Source: Carbonatibacter sp965199245 | GTDB lineage: Bacteria > Pseudomonadota > Alphaproteobacteria > Kiloniellales > Kiloniellaceae | Direction of reading: 5' to 3' | Assembly: GCA_965199245.1 (NCBI GenBank) | Contig: CBDAQP010000003.1 | Location: 1,087,404 to 1,151,403 of the forward strand | Length of the DNA stretch: 64,000 nucleotides | Shown here: one piece after another, positions 26,800 through 36,090 of the stretch | How the letters are laid out: every line of letters begins with the position of its first letter | How positions within the stretch are numbered: the stretch's first letter is position 1 | Translations under genes and position numbers: made by a program | The notes under the pieces: model-generated | What the model was told of the DNA's origin: nothing | The model's input: only the letters and a program-made list of their open reading frames with translations | Databases searched by the model: none

Positions 26800-27582
26800 C
26801 TAAATCTTGCGTGCAACCATTTTCTTTTTGATTTCGGCAATGGCTTTGGCCGGGTTCAAGCCCTTTGGACAGGTCTTTGTACAGTTCATAATGGTATGAC
26901 AGCGATAAAGCCGGAAGGGGTCTTCCAAACCGTCCAGACGTTCGCCCGTATGGTCATCACGGCTATCAGCAATCCAGCGATAAGCCTGAAGCAAAACCGC
27001 AGGGCCAAGGTAACGATCCCCATTCCACCAATAGCTGGGGCAAGAGGTCGAACAGCAAAAACACAGGATACACTCCCACAACCCATCCAGTTGCGCCCGA
27101 TCATCCGGGGATTGCAACCGCTCGCGCTGGGGCGCAGGCGTAGTTGTCTTTAACCACGGTTCAACCGAGGCGTGTTGTGCATAGGCTTGATTGAGATCAG
27201 GAACAAGATCCTTGACCACAGACATATGGGGCAGAGGATAAACACACACATCGCCGGAGACATCATCAACATACTTTGTACAAGCCAGCGTGTTCGTGCC
27301 GTCGATATTCATGGCACAGGATCCACAGACCCCCTCGCGACACGACCTGCGAAAGGTCAAAGTGCTGTCAATCTCATTTTTAATTTTCAACAACGCATCG
27401 AGCACCATCGGCCCACAGTCATCAAGGTCAATATGATAGACGTCCTCGTGCGGGTTCTGGTCATCATCCGGGTTCCAGCGATAGACGCGAAAGGTCTTGA
27501 CCCGTTTGGCCCCGGCGGGGGCCTCAAAGACCTTTCCGATTTTTTGGAGCTTTGAATGGGCGGGCAATGCCAATTCAACCAT
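26800..27582 (-). CDS. sdhB: Succinate dehydrogenase iron-sulfur subunit
   Basis: A 260-residue subunit of respiratory complex II carrying electrons from FAD to quinone. The cluster ligands are all visible: 2Fe-2S in SCREGVCGSCAMNIDG and the later LAC; 4Fe-4S in CILCFCCSTSC; 3Fe-4S in CHTIMNCTKTCPKGLNPAKAI. The length is as usual for the alphaproteobacterial form. It is the last gene of sdhC-D-A-B, 66 bp after sdhA. Confidence 0.97.
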   Translation of the reverse strand: MVELALPAHSKLQKIGKVFEAPAGAKRVKTFRVYRWNPDDDQNPHEDVYHIDLDDCGPMVLDALLKIKNEIDSTLTFRRSCREGVCGSCAMNIDGTNTLACTKYVDDVSGDVCVYPLPHMSVVKDLVPDLNQAYAQHASVEPWLKTTTPAPQRERLQSPDDRAQLDGLWECILCFCCSTSCPSYWWNGDRYLGPAVLLQAYRWIADSRDDHTGERLDGLEDPFRLYRCHTIMNCTKTCPKGLNPAKAIAEIKKKMVARKI

Positions 27583-27648
27583 TTTTTTCTCCTGACTTTT
27601 TTTGGACGTTCTGTCCGAATTTTTATGGGCCTTTAAATTTTCCCGTCC

Positions 27649-29454
27649 TCAATAGACCCGGGCTTTGGGTGGGAAGGACTGAACCTCGTTGCTCAAGGGG
27701 GTCAGCGTGACCGGACGGGTGGCAAAGCTGACCTGACCATCCTGCCCACAGGCCGCCAGGCTGTGCACCATCCATTTTTCATCATCGCGATCCGGGAAGT
27801 CTTCACGCGCATGTGCCCCGCGACTTTCCTGACGATGGGCGGCAGAGGCAATGGTCACACGCGATTGAAACATCAGGTTATCCAATTCCAATGCCTCAAC
27901 CAAATCAGAATTCCAAATCAATGACCGATCCGCAATCCCCAGATCATCACGCTTTGACCACAGACTATCCATCTTGCTATTGCCTTCGGCGAGGCTCTCG
28001 CCCGTGCGGAAAACCGCAGCATGGTTTTGCATGGTTTTTTGCATGTCCAACCGCAAGGCGGCAACGGTCATATCACCGTGCGCATGGCGGGTGCGATCCA
28101 ATCGATCCAGCGCACTCTCCCCCGCATCCGCAGGCAAGGGAGCCTGCGTGGCCCCGGGTTTGACCGTTTCGCGACAATGCAGGGCCGCCGCGCGTCCGAA
28201 TACAACCAAATCAAGCAAGGAATTCGACCCCAAACGGTTCGCCCCATGCACGGAGACACAGGCCGCTTCACCAATGGCCATCAATCCGTGAACCTGCGTT
28301 TCAGTACCCTCTGACGTCGCCGTTACAACATCACCTTTGTAGGTCGCCGGGATTCCTCCCATGTTATAATGACAGGTTGGAATGACTGGAATGGGTTCGC
28401 GGGTGACGTCAACCCCGGCAAAAATGCGCGCCGATTCCGCAATCCCCGGCAAGCGTTGGGCAATCAAGTCCGCGTCCAGGTGTTCAATATGCAGGTGAAT
28501 ATGGTCACCTTGCGCACCGACACCACGCCCGTCGCGAATTTCCATCGTCATGGCACGGCTGACCACATCACGGCTGGCAAGATCTTTGGCACTGGGGGCG
28601 TAACGTTCCATGAAACGCTCCCCCCCCGCATTGGTCAGATAACCACCCTCACCCCGTACGCCCTCTGTAATCAAACAGCCCGATCCATAGATTCCGGTCG
28701 GGTGGAACTGGACAAACTCCATATCCTGGGCATAGAGTCCAGCCCGTAGAGCCATCCCGCCCCCATCCCCGGTGCAGGTATGGGCCGCCGTACAGGAAAA
28801 CCACGCCCGTCCATAGCCACCAGTTGCTAAAATTACTTTCTGAGCGCGAAAGCGGTGAATCGTCCCGTCATCAAGATTCCAGGCCACAACCCCACGGCAG
28901 ACTCCATCCTCCATGATGAGATCAATCGCAAAGTATTCAATAAAAAATTCAGCACGCGCCCGCAGACACTGTTGATAGAGTGTATGAAGCATCGCATGAC
29001 CCGTGCGATCCGCCGCCGCGCAGGTGCGCTGGGCGATGCCTTCGCCAAAGCGGGTCGTCATACCGCCAAAGGGCCGCTGATAGATTTTTCCGGCCTTGGT
29101 ACGGGAAAAAGGCATCCCATAATGTTCCAGCTCGACAATAGAGGGGACAGCCTCGCGCACCATGTATTCAATCGCGTCCTGATCGCCCAGCCAGTCAGAC
29201 CCCTTGACCGTGTCATACATATGCCAACGCCAGTTATCTTCGCCCATGTTGCCCAGGGATGCCGAAATCCCCCCCTGCGCCGCGACAGTATGGCTGCGGG
29301 TCGGAAAGACCTTTGTCACGCAGGCTATCCGCAGGCCCGCTTCGGCAAGACCAAGCGTGGCGCGTAATCCCGCACCGCCCGCACCAATCACAACAACGTC
29401 ATAGCTGTGATCGACAAAATCGTACGCCCGGCCTGCCTTTTTATCCGCGCCCAT
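27649..29454 (-). CDS. sdhA: Succinate dehydrogenase flavoprotein subunit
   Basis: A 601-residue catalytic subunit oxidising succinate to fumarate. The FAD-binding GAGGAGLRATLGLAEAG is near the N-terminus. The covalent-FAD His lies in SHTVAAQGGISASLGN, and the substrate region is HPTGIYGSGCLITEGVRGEGG. The ATG at 29454 overlaps the sdhD stop by one base (TGATG), which indicates translational coupling; the frame extends 15 codons further upstream but without likeness. Confidence 0.97.
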   Translation of the reverse strand: MGADKKAGRAYDFVDHSYDVVVIGAGGAGLRATLGLAEAGLRIACVTKVFPTRSHTVAAQGGISASLGNMGEDNWRWHMYDTVKGSDWLGDQDAIEYMVREAVPSIVELEHYGMPFSRTKAGKIYQRPFGGMTTRFGEGIAQRTCAAADRTGHAMLHTLYQQCLRARAEFFIEYFAIDLIMEDGVCRGVVAWNLDDGTIHRFRAQKVILATGGYGRAWFSCTAAHTCTGDGGGMALRAGLYAQDMEFVQFHPTGIYGSGCLITEGVRGEGGYLTNAGGERFMERYAPSAKDLASRDVVSRAMTMEIRDGRGVGAQGDHIHLHIEHLDADLIAQRLPGIAESARIFAGVDVTREPIPVIPTCHYNMGGIPATYKGDVVTATSEGTETQVHGLMAIGEAACVSVHGANRLGSNSLLDLVVFGRAAALHCRETVKPGATQAPLPADAGESALDRLDRTRHAHGDMTVAALRLDMQKTMQNHAAVFRTGESLAEGNSKMDSLWSKRDDLGIADRSLIWNSDLVEALELDNLMFQSRVTIASAAHRQESRGAHAREDFPDRDDEKWMVHSLAACGQDGQVSFATRPVTLTPLSNEVQSFPPKARVY

Positions 29455-29834
29455 CAAAAGCCCCCTTTGAACAGAATCATCGACACAGCCAGAACGCACA
29501 CCACCGCCGCAACCACATGCACAGCGGCGCAGACAAGTAAAACGGCAATCCGCATTCCTTCGCTATGGATATAGTCCTCAAAGACGACCTGAAGTCCCTG
29601 TGCAGAATGTTTCAGGCTGACGAGGATAAAGAGGATCAGCAAACCCGCCACAACCGGATTTTGCACCCATGCAACAAAATCGGCATGGCTCGCCCCCGCC
29701 AAAGAAGCCACAGAAAACACAAACCACAGCGTTAGGGGAACCAACGCAATCGCACTCATCCGCATAGACCACCAATGGGCCGTCCCCTCGTGCGCGGCTC
29801 CCAGGCCTCTGACCCGACTCATCTGCGTACGCAT
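29454..29834 (-). CDS. sdhD: Succinate dehydrogenase membrane anchor subunit
   Basis: A 126-residue hydrophobic anchor with three transmembrane helices. After the polar RVRGLGAAHEGTAHWWSMR start come helices at about 28-48, 58-78 and 97-119. The heme/quinone region includes HSAQGLQVVFEDYIHSEGMR. It sits between sdhC and sdhA, 3 bp after sdhC and overlapping sdhA by one base. Confidence 0.94.
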   Translation of the reverse strand: MRTQMSRVRGLGAAHEGTAHWWSMRMSAIALVPLTLWFVFSVASLAGASHADFVAWVQNPVVAGLLILFILVSLKHSAQGLQVVFEDYIHSEGMRIAVLLVCAAVHVVAAVVCVLAVSMILFKGGF

Positions 29835-29837
29835 GGC

Positions 29838-30230
29838 CTAAATCTCCCCTGTTGTATAGGCCAAAGCCCACATGCCCAGCGTCAACAGAACAGTGGCAAC
29901 CAAAACCGCAACCGCCGTCGGTTGAATCGCCTCACGCTCAAGGCCATAGCCCGCATCCCAGAAAAGATGACGCACCCCGTTACAGAGATGATAAATCAGG
30001 GCCAGCGTCCACCCGAACAAAACAAAACGCCCCACCACAGACCCGAGCAGATCGGCGAAGGTTGCATAATAATCCGCCCCCGTTGCCCCGGCAACAAGCC
30101 ACCAGACCATCAGGACAACCCCAAGGGATGTCATGATCCCGGCAAGACGAAAAAAAATGGAAAGGGCAGAGGTCATCTGCGGACGATAGACCTGCAAATG
30201 CGGCGAAAGGGGGCGTTGATTTCCTGACAT
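29838..30230 (-). CDS. sdhC: Succinate dehydrogenase cytochrome b556 subunit
   Basis: A 130-residue subunit. RPLSPHLQVYRPQMTSALSI is the family start, followed by three helices and the heme-ligand motif YHLCNGVRHLFWD. The ATG at 30230 is chosen over a 52-codon longer frame because the family begins directly with NQRPLSPHL. It is the first gene of the sdh operon; the promoter must lie in the 226 bp before it. Confidence 0.95.
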   Translation of the reverse strand: MSGNQRPLSPHLQVYRPQMTSALSIFFRLAGIMTSLGVVLMVWWLVAGATGADYYATFADLLGSVVGRFVLFGWTLALIYHLCNGVRHLFWDAGYGLEREAIQPTAVAVLVATVLLTLGMWALAYTTGEI

Positions 30231-30456
30231 ATTCTGTGCTCTTTTTGGTGACACGCGCAGAAGGGGGAAAGACCCCTGGAGCAACTGTTTCTTTTTTACG
30301 CTGTTCGGATCAAAAGGGATCACAAAGGGATCACAGAGACATCTTTTAAATCCAAAACCTTTGTCCCCCCTGCATAAACAGCACAACGCACAGCGTCAAC
30401 GAGAAAAGAAAAAACGTGTCCACAACAGCGATAAATCAAATAGCGCGATCAAAATT

Positions 30457-31908
30457 TCAACAACGAAAAAGCGTATGTATTTCCTCTGCAATCAACTGAA
30501 CCCCCGACTCAATTTTCTCGGTTGCGATTGAGGCAAAACCAATGCGGAATGACCTGCGCCCTGTGTCCCCCAGACCAAAAATATGGCCCGGTTCGATTAA
30601 AACGCCCTGCCGCTGCAACGCCGTCGCCAAAATTTGTGCATCAAAGCCATCGTACGGCCCCGTCAACCAGAAAGACGTCCCACGGGGGACAACGGTACCG
30701 GGGGAGAGCGGAACAAGCTCGGGACAATATTTTTTGAGGGCATCGTGCATGATGTGCCAGCGCTCGCAATAAACCTTGCCCAATTTTTTCACATGGGCAT
30801 CATAGTAACCATGTGCCATGAAAAATGCGGTGGTTTCCTGCATAACAGAGGGCGGATGGCGAACGGTCAACCTGCGGATTGTTTTCAGGGCCGCAATCAG
30901 ATCGGAGGGCGCAACAATGAACCCCATACGGATGGAGGGCGAAAGCGTTTTTGACAAAGACCCCACATAGATCACCCGCCCGCTGTCATCACCCCCCTTG
31001 AGCGCAGGACAGGGACTCACCTGTCCCACCAGACCCGACTCGTAGTCGTCCTCGATGATAAAGGCATCTGCGCCTCTTGCCCTTTGGAGCAGAGCCGCAC
31101 GACGCGAATCCGACAACACGACCATAGAAGGGAACTGACACCCTGGTGTCACGTAGGCAAGCTTGAACACCTCGGGCAAGTCATCAGGGTTCAAGCCATC
31201 CTGATCGACACCAACCGGAGCAATTTTGTTTCCATAAAGCCGAAACAGATGACGGGCCTCGTGATAGCCCGGATTTTCAAAGGCAACCGGGCGATCATCC
31301 GGCGCAAAGAGCGTGGAAAGAAGACAAAGCGCGTGTTGCGCCCCGACCGTCATGAGAATCTCATCCCGCTCTGTCCGGATTCCCCTGTAGTGTAAAAGCC
31401 GCTGACGAATCTGAAAGACAAGATCAGGCGAATCACTTTCAACGGCCTCGCTGACCCAAATGGGCAAGGCAGACCGCCCGAGGGCCAGGCGCGAACATTC
31501 GCGCCACGCCTCAATCGGAAAGAGGTCTGCATCAATCTGATTATAGAGAAATGGGAAGGCAAACCCTGCCGAACTCACTGGCGAAATCGAGCCTTTGGAC
31601 GGCAACCGCGCAACAAGGGGCGTAATCTGTGCAGAAACCGCAAAAAATGCGCCACAGTCTCCAGAACCCTGATTATCAAGACCGGGCGTTATCATCCCCA
31701 CCCGAAAACCAGAGCGGCTCTGTGATTCTAAAACCCCCAACTCCGCCAATGCGGAATAGGCTTCAAAGACACTATTTTTTGAAACCTTCAACTGCCGCGA
31801 CATTTCACGACAAGAGGGAACACGCTCCCCCTTGCGATAAAGTCCAGCGACAATCCTTTGACAGATTGTCCGGCGAACAAGATCTTTTTTGCCAGTTTTT
31901 TGTGTCAA
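30457..31908 (-). CDS. MocR-type transcriptional regulator (GntR helix-turn-helix plus aminotransferase fold)
   Basis: A 483-residue regulator. Residues 1-70 are a GntR winged helix (IVAGLYRKGERVPSCREMSRQLKVSKNSVFEAYSAL). Residues about 120-483 are a class I aminotransferase-like domain with YVGSLSKTLSPSIRMGF, in which the Lys would bind PLP. In this family PLP or its amine adducts act as effectors (GabR and PdxR are examples). It lies 16 bp after an aldehyde dehydrogenase on the same strand, so it probably regulates that gene set. Confidence 0.92.
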   Translation of the reverse strand: MTQKTGKKDLVRRTICQRIVAGLYRKGERVPSCREMSRQLKVSKNSVFEAYSALAELGVLESQSRSGFRVGMITPGLDNQGSGDCGAFFAVSAQITPLVARLPSKGSISPVSSAGFAFPFLYNQIDADLFPIEAWRECSRLALGRSALPIWVSEAVESDSPDLVFQIRQRLLHYRGIRTERDEILMTVGAQHALCLLSTLFAPDDRPVAFENPGYHEARHLFRLYGNKIAPVGVDQDGLNPDDLPEVFKLAYVTPGCQFPSMVVLSDSRRAALLQRARGADAFIIEDDYESGLVGQVSPCPALKGGDDSGRVIYVGSLSKTLSPSIRMGFIVAPSDLIAALKTIRRLTVRHPPSVMQETTAFFMAHGYYDAHVKKLGKVYCERWHIMHDALKKYCPELVPLSPGTVVPRGTSFWLTGPYDGFDAQILATALQRQGVLIEPGHIFGLGDTGRRSFRIGFASIATEKIESGVQLIAEEIHTLFRC

Positions 31909-31924
31909 GCCGCCCCGTCGATTA

Positions 31925-33403
31925 TCAAGAAGTCACAATCCATATTGTTTTGGTTTGTAGATACTGGTCAAAGGCCTCTGTTCCATTCTCACGCGCAAGC
32001 GACCCCGATTGCCGATAACCACCAAATGGTGTCTTGATATCGCCTTCGGTAAAGCCATTGACGGCAACTGTACCACAGGCCAACCGCCGTGCCATTGAAA
32101 TTGCCCTCTCCAGATCACGGGTGAAAACGGTGGCATGCAATCCATAATCGGTGTCATTGGCAATAGAGAGAGCATCTTCCATTGTTTTGACCGATATGAC
32201 ACCCAAAAAAGGGCCAAAAATTTCTTCGCGCGCAATGGTCATGTCGGGCGTCACCTTGTCAAAGACAACAGGATCAATGAAATGACCGGGGCGATCTGCA
32301 TCGCCACCCCTGAGCAACCTTGCGCCGTCGTCTTTGCCCTGTTCAATATAGCCAAGAACTGTTTTTTTATGCGCGGATGAAATCATGGATCCCATTGTCG
32401 TCGCAGGGTCAAGCGGATCACCCACCCTAAAACTGCTGACATGTTTGAGCATTTTATCAAGGAACGGTTCAACCAGTGGCTCTGCAATCAGCTGGCGCAT
32501 ATTCGCAGAACAGTTCTGTCCACCATTCCAAAAGGCCGCCGTCGCCGCATGTGTAATCAGGTCATCTGTGATGTCAGCATCATCCAACACAATGAACGGG
32601 CTTTTCCCGCCCAGTTCCAGACCGACACCTTTTAAATTGCTGTCGCCCGAATAGCGCATGAACAAACGCCCCACCTCGGTCGATCCTGTAAAGGTCACAA
32701 CGTCAATATCATTGTGCAAACCAATCGCCCGCCCTGCTGTTTCCCCGAAACCGGGCAGGATATTGATAACCCCGGCAGGAATGCCCGCCCGCGCAGCCAA
32801 TTCGCCCAGCTTAATCGCCGTCAACGGTGTTTGTTCAGCAGGCTTGAGCACAATGGAACAACCCGTGGCAAGGGCGGTTGCAATTTTCCAAACCGCCATC
32901 AAAAATGGAAAGTTCCATGGAACCACAGCCCCGACAACGCCAACAGGTTCCTTCACAACGAGGGCCAGGGCATCCTGCCCCGTGTTTGCAACCTTGCCAA
33001 AGGTCTTATCCGCCAGTTCCGCATACCAGCGAAAATAATCCGCCGCATCTTTGCCCGTTTCTGCCAGACAGTCGGTAATGGTCTTTCCCGAATCGATGCT
33101 TTCAAGGACAGCGAGTTCTTCGTTGTGTTCTTCGACGAGTGCGGCAAGCCTGAACAGCACTTCCTTGCGCTGTTCAGGGGCGCACCGCGACCAACTGCCA
33201 TCCTGGAAAACCCGTCTGGCGGCGGCAACAGCGCGATCCACATCCGCCGCACCACAGCGGGCAACACTGGTGATGACCTCATCGGTCGCCGGATTGATCG
33301 TTTCAAAACGCCCTCCATCTGCGGCCTCACAAAAAGCCCCATCAACAAAGGCCTGCCCATTGATTGTCAGCTGGTCGCGCAGGTCATGAAATTTCGTCGT
33401 CAT
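31925..33403 (-). CDS. Aldehyde dehydrogenase (PuuC/YdcW-like)
   Basis: A 492-residue NAD(P)-dependent enzyme. PWNFPF, the base Glu near residue 263 in GLELGGKSPF, and catalytic Cys298 in WNGGQNCSANMR are intact. The likeness is to gamma-aminobutyraldehyde-type dehydrogenases (ESIDSGKTITDCLAETGKDA, FRWYAELADK). The ATG at 33403 is preferred over a 12-codon longer frame because GGAGG stands about 8 bases upstream. It lies between an epoxide hydrolase and a MocR regulator, all co-directional. Confidence 0.93.
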   Translation of the reverse strand: MTTKFHDLRDQLTINGQAFVDGAFCEAADGGRFETINPATDEVITSVARCGAADVDRAVAAARRVFQDGSWSRCAPEQRKEVLFRLAALVEEHNEELAVLESIDSGKTITDCLAETGKDAADYFRWYAELADKTFGKVANTGQDALALVVKEPVGVVGAVVPWNFPFLMAVWKIATALATGCSIVLKPAEQTPLTAIKLGELAARAGIPAGVINILPGFGETAGRAIGLHNDIDVVTFTGSTEVGRLFMRYSGDSNLKGVGLELGGKSPFIVLDDADITDDLITHAATAAFWNGGQNCSANMRQLIAEPLVEPFLDKMLKHVSSFRVGDPLDPATTMGSMISSAHKKTVLGYIEQGKDDGARLLRGGDADRPGHFIDPVVFDKVTPDMTIAREEIFGPFLGVISVKTMEDALSIANDTDYGLHATVFTRDLERAISMARRLACGTVAVNGFTEGDIKTPFGGYRQSGSLARENGTEAFDQYLQTKTIWIVTS

Positions 33404-33435
33404 CGTATTTTCCTCCGACTTTTTAAGATTTTTGC

Positions 33436-34599
33436 TCAAGAACTTTTCTCGTTTTTTTGCTCAAGGCTGCGAGCAAATTTGCGAATGTCGGTAATCAGCA
33501 AATCGGGCTGTTCCATCGCCGCGAAATGCCCACCCCGGGGCATTTGCGTCCACTGCGTGACATTATAAATGCGTTCCGCATAGCTGCGCGGGGGCCAAGC
33601 CAGTAACTCCGCAGGAAAAAGAGCACAACCTGTTGGAATTTCGACTCTTTTTCCCTCTGGCGACAGAATTCGCCCCCCCTCTTCCCGCCGTCCATAATAA
33701 ATCCACGATGCGGTGTTGAATGTCCGGGTCACAATATAGACCATGATATTGGTCAACAGCTGATCCTTGGTATAAACGCTTTCGACATCATCGCCCACCG
33801 TATCAGACCAGCCCTGCATTTTTTCCAAAATCCACGCTGCAACACCAACAGGACTGTCCATCATGGCATAGCTGAGTGTCTGCGGCTTTGTGGCCTGAAC
33901 CGTGCGGTATCCATTCTGCATAATCTGGTCTTTATCAAACTGCGCCGCCCAGGCCTCTTCCTCTGTGCCCTGCGGGCCGTCTTTGTGGCGCATCGTCAAA
34001 ATATTCAGATGGATGGCCCGACAGGCCGGAGCATGGTCGAAACCAAGCCAGCTTGAAATCGCACCACCCCAGTCGCCCCCTTGGGCAATATAGGAGTCGT
34101 AGCCCAGCACCTCCGTCATCAAGGAATGAAAAATCTCTGCCATTTTCCTTGGCCCCCACGGGCGCGGAGGACGCCCGGAAAACCCGAAACCGGGCAAGGA
34201 GGGCGCGACAACATCAAAGGCATCCTCAACAGACCCGCCATGTTTTTCGGGATGAGCCAGTAAATCAATAATATCCAGGAACTCAACAACACTCCCCGGC
34301 CAGCCATGACTCACTATCAAAGGCCGGGGATTGGGGCCACTGCCTCTTTCATGGATGAAGTGCAGATCAATCCCCCCGACCTGTGCCCTGAATTGTGGAA
34401 AACTGTTGAGCGCGGCCTCGTGCCTGCGCCAATCAAAATCCTTGACCCAATAGTCACAGAAGTCCTTCATATAATCGAGGTTGGTTCCATAATCCCACCC
34501 ACCGTCATCAGGCATTTCATGCCAGGGAAAAGCCGCCACACGATCCTTGATCTGTGCAAGGGTGGCATCACAGACGTGAACGCGAAAGGGTTCTGTCAT
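33436..34599 (-). CDS. Epoxide hydrolase (EHN domain plus alpha/beta hydrolase)
   Basis: A 387-residue protein hydrating epoxides to diols. Residues 1-105 form the N-terminal EHN domain typical of microsomal-type epoxide hydrolases. The oxyanion motif HGWPGS is at 98-103, the nucleophile Asp176 is in GGDWGG, ring-opening Tyr candidates are near 301, and the catalytic His358 is in GGHFAAMEQP. All key residues are present. It is 32 bp upstream of an aldehyde dehydrogenase and divergent from a TRAP transporter. Confidence 0.92.
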   Translation of the reverse strand: MTEPFRVHVCDATLAQIKDRVAAFPWHEMPDDGGWDYGTNLDYMKDFCDYWVKDFDWRRHEAALNSFPQFRAQVGGIDLHFIHERGSGPNPRPLIVSHGWPGSVVEFLDIIDLLAHPEKHGGSVEDAFDVVAPSLPGFGFSGRPPRPWGPRKMAEIFHSLMTEVLGYDSYIAQGGDWGGAISSWLGFDHAPACRAIHLNILTMRHKDGPQGTEEEAWAAQFDKDQIMQNGYRTVQATKPQTLSYAMMDSPVGVAAWILEKMQGWSDTVGDDVESVYTKDQLLTNIMVYIVTRTFNTASWIYYGRREEGGRILSPEGKRVEIPTGCALFPAELLAWPPRSYAERIYNVTQWTQMPRGGHFAAMEQPDLLITDIRKFARSLEQKNEKSS

Positions 34600-34974
34600 T
34601 TTATCTTACTCTCCATCAATTCAGACACCGGACTCAAACCATTGTCAGGTTCCGCCGCGCATAGTCAGACAATCCACTGTGGCAAGTAAGGGACAGATTT
34701 TTTTTCTTATCAGGACAAAAAACCTGACAGACCCGATTGTGCGAAAGGTCAAAAATAAAAAAACGCGGATATAAATATATTGATATTAAAATGTTTTATT
34801 ATTTTTCCTGATCCGTTCAACCACCATGACATCGGATCATATAGCCATTCTGTCCCTATAAAATCCGATTTCTAACCCTTTTTTCTCACGCCCGAACAGA
34901 GATGATGTTACAGTGATTATCGCAGGGACACCAACGACGCTCGGGAACAAAATCAACAGGAAGAGGGGAAAATC
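34600..34974. promoter_or_regulatory. Divergent promoter region between epoxide hydrolase and TRAP genes
   Basis: About 375 bp, markedly A/T-rich around 34740-34810, with no supported gene. It must carry the promoters of both divergent units. No clear operator palindrome was found by eye. Confidence 0.5.
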
Positions 34975-36006
34975 ATGTCATTCAGGTTATCCACGCTCAT
35001 TGCCGCAATCGCACTATTTCTCAGCGGGGCGGCCTCGGGACAGACCGTTTTGAAGCTCGGAACTGTTGGTTTTAAGGGGATGCCCATCGGCGATGCCATT
35101 CACGACGCCCTGATCCCCACGCTGGAACAGGTCTCCGGCGGCAAAATGACAATTGAACCGCACTATAGAAAATCACTCTGTAGCGAGCAGGGGTGTGGTG
35201 AACAGGCGAACCAGGGACTTTTACAACTTTGGACAAGCTCCACGGCAAATTTTGGAAATTTCGGAACAGCTCTGGCCATTTTTGACCTGCCCTATATTTT
35301 CAAATCCATTGCGGACGCAGATCGTATTTCCACCGACTGGCTGGCGAAAAAACAATGTGACCTCGCCGCAGAAACAACCGGGCATATCTGTTTGGCAATC
35401 TATTCCAGCGGCGGATTCCGTCAGCTGGGCAACGCCCGTCGCTCTGTCCACGTCCCCGCAGATATGAAGGGAATCAAGTGGCGCGTGACCAAAAGCCCGA
35501 TTGAATATACACTGATTAAAAACTGGGGTGCGGTTCCAGTTCCCTATGACTGGTCACAGCTGTATCAGGGTCTGCAAACAGGCGTTGTTTCGGGTCAATA
35601 TGTCGCCACCCCGTGGCAGGAGGTCGCCAAGCTCCACGAAGTCGCTAAATATTACACAGAAATTGGCGGGTCTTGGTCGGGGAATCAGCTCTCGATGGAC
35701 AAACGCCAATATGATGCACTCAGCACACAGGAACGCGACTGGCTCCACACCGCAGCCCAAGCCTTTGCACAAAGAGTTCAAGAACTTGACCGTGCCTGGG
35801 TTGAACAAGGTAATCAAGTCATCAAGGCCGCCGTCACAGAATGGTACAGACCCAGCGAAGACGAACTCAAACTCTGGCGGGCTGGTGCTGTCGAAGCCTG
35901 GTTAAACGCAAAGGGAACCTACGATGCCACAACCGCACAGCAAGTCCTGGAAGAACAGGGTATGACCGATTTTATTGCCCTGTTGAAAAAAGCGGGCGCA
36001 CTGTAA
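34975..36006 (+). CDS. dctP: TRAP transporter periplasmic binding protein
   Basis: A 343-residue DctP-family protein. Residues 1-23 are a signal peptide ending SGAASGQT. Family features are VLKLGTVGFKGMPIGDAIHD, FDLPYIFKSIADAD, MKGIKWRVTKSPIEYTLIKNWGAVPVP (with the Arg that contacts a carboxylate ligand), and YQGLQTGVVSGQ. It captures an organic acid or related ligand in the periplasm and hands it to the membrane pair DctM-DctQ encoded downstream. Confidence 0.92.
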   Translation: MSFRLSTLIAAIALFLSGAASGQTVLKLGTVGFKGMPIGDAIHDALIPTLEQVSGGKMTIEPHYRKSLCSEQGCGEQANQGLLQLWTSSTANFGNFGTALAIFDLPYIFKSIADADRISTDWLAKKQCDLAAETTGHICLAIYSSGGFRQLGNARRSVHVPADMKGIKWRVTKSPIEYTLIKNWGAVPVPYDWSQLYQGLQTGVVSGQYVATPWQEVAKLHEVAKYYTEIGGSWSGNQLSMDKRQYDALSTQERDWLHTAAQAFAQRVQELDRAWVEQGNQVIKAAVTEWYRPSEDELKLWRAGAVEAWLNAKGTYDATTAQQVLEEQGMTDFIALLKKAGAL

Positions 36007-36090
36007 CGCCCCCCGATACAGACACACTTCAACAAAGAGGGCGCGGATTCGCGCCCCACCCGACACACCGGCTTTCCCCCAAAGGTTCCC